A stretch of 64,000 nt of DNA. Origin: Salvator merianae (taxonomy: Eukaryota > Chordata > Lepidosauria > Squamata > Teiidae). The stretch covers positions 1,150,489 to 1,214,488 of the forward strand of contig QVOM02000074.1 of assembly GCA_003586115.2 (NCBI GenBank), written 5' to 3'. The translations under genes were made by a program, and so were the position numbers. The notes beneath the pieces were generated by a model. It saw nothing but the letters and a program-made list of their open reading frames with translations, ran no database searches and was not told the origin of the DNA. The first letter of the stretch is position 1. Every line of letters begins with the position of its first letter. Shown one piece after another: positions 63,397 to 64,000 of the stretch.

Positions 63397-63754
63397 TGAC
63401 AGAGAGTATATAGCGGAATTTGGCCTGGAGTCAGAACACTAGTCAAGCTCAGCTAGTAGTCAGATAGACAAATAAATCTAGAGACTAGATACTTTCATTT
63501 AATAAACTTTATTTACAGTTATCTACAGAGAGAGAAAAACTCTCTTACTCCTTCTACCTCACTAGTCAAACAAGTACTAACGGTTTTTCTTATACAGCAC
63601 ACACACAAGATATGAACATTCCAAATGTTGTCATCAACTGTCATCAACTGTCAGCTAGAGTTATGTAAACAACATCGTAAATCTCTGTCTTAAGAAAAGC
63701 TAACTCATTGTGACTCTTTGTTCCTGATTTAGTTAACTCTTTCAATACTTGACA
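63397..63754 (-). repeat. Copia 5' LTR (358 bp)
   Basis: Same boundaries as the other LTR on the minus strand: TGTCAAG ... CTCTGTCA. The 4-bp length difference is an AGTT insertion near 63732. Confidence 0.93.
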
Positions 63755-64000
63755 ATTACTGCATTCCCATCCAAGTGCTCCCATATATGCTGCTTAATGA
63801 TTTGTTCAAGGATCTTGCCTGGTATTGAAGTCAGGCTCACAGGCCTGTAGTTACCTGGGTCAGCCTTCTTTCCTTTTTTAAAGATAGGTACAACATTCGC
63901 CCTTCTCCAATCTTCTGGGACTTCTCCTGTTCTCCATGAGTTCTCAAATATCACAGAGAGTGGTTCAGCAATTATATCCGCTGATTCCTTCAGCACCCTA
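63755..64000 (-). mobile_element. CR1 LINE, 5' part (right of copia), runs off window
   Basis: The ATTAC duplication (63755-63759), then the minus-strand RT start: LKESADIIAEPLSVIFENSW, NYRPVSLTSIPGKILEQII, HIWEHLDGNAVI. It joins in register with 60256 leftwards once the copia element is discounted. The frame is still open at the window edge. Confidence 0.92.

Larger units (their letters stand above)
60262..63754 (-). mobile_element. Ty1/copia retrotransposon lacking reverse transcriptase
   Basis: 3493 bp with two LTRs and a 5-bp duplication, inserted in CR1. On the minus strand the order is 5' LTR, primer site, gag, protease, integrase, the linker that normally precedes RT, then the polypurine tract and 3' LTR. 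Only the first residues of RT (EWIQAM) are left; the rest of RT and all RNase H are absent. The gag-pol frame is otherwise one frame, broken by three stops and a frameshift. Protease order before integrase, and integrase before RT, identify the copia superfamily. Confidence 0.92.

Noticed and set aside
1..64000. CRISPR array, bacterial operon, phage or plasmid features
   Set aside because: No short regularly spaced direct repeats, no operon-like gene packing, and all recognisable elements are vertebrate transposons.

Overview
This window looks like repeat-dense intergenic DNA from a reptile, most probably a squamate (lizard-type) genome. The case rests on the mix of repeats: BovB-type RTE LINEs, CR1 LINEs ending in ATAGAATC-like tails, L2, L1 and L1/Tx1-like LINEs, a Vingi/ingi-like LINE, a tRNA-headed SINE, Ty3/gypsy and Ty1/copia LTR elements, a gamma-like endogenous retrovirus (ERV) and hAT and Tc1 DNA transposons. 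The species cannot be fixed from sequence alone. I found no host protein-coding gene, tRNA, rRNA or CRISPR array. Nearly every longer open reading frame is a piece of a transposable element, and most are broken.

Layout. 0-7.4 kb: L1 fragments, one split by a Tc1 transposon, plus a GC-rich palindromic transposon-like element. 7.4-16 kb: a gypsy gag remnant, an L2 piece, a BovB 3' end, a SINE, unclassified LTR-like repeats and an L1/Tx1-like endonuclease piece. 16-26.8 kb: a CR1 split by an 8.2 kb ERV with a 4-bp target duplication, the ERV env being split in turn by a hAT element with an 8-bp duplication. 26.9-36.4 kb: a Vingi-like LINE, an L1/Tx1-like LINE, a gypsy reverse transcriptase split by a second copy of the same hAT family, an L1 split by a solo LTR (5-bp duplication), an L2 piece and a gypsy integrase. 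38.5-44.6 kb: LTR-like material and a long gypsy gag-pol that has lost the reverse transcriptase active-site segment. 44.6-49.8 kb: an L2 broken up by a Vingi-like LINE and a hAT MITE. This stretch also holds a 200-N gap flanked by an 826-bp near-perfect duplication that is probably an assembly artefact. 49.9-53.1 kb: a CR1 with an unbroken 500-codon RT frame, next to a chromodomain-bearing gypsy integrase. 53.7-59 kb: a Tc1 end, an L1 split by a solo LTR of the 17.6 kb ERV family, an opposing L1 end, and an LTR plus gag of another retroelement. 59-64 kb: a CR1 split by a 3.5 kb copia element with two LTRs, a 5-bp duplication and no reverse transcriptase.

The elements do not form a pathway; what links them is stratigraphy. 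The nested insertions give relative ages: CR1 before ERV before hAT; CR1 before copia; gypsy before hAT; L1 before both solo LTRs. The most interesting observations are the copia element with a primer site resembling that of Drosophila copia (priming by a half initiator tRNA), the multi-level nest at 16-27 kb, the two hAT sisters with diagnostic duplications, the solo LTR carrying a reading frame in its U3, and the gap-flanking duplication.
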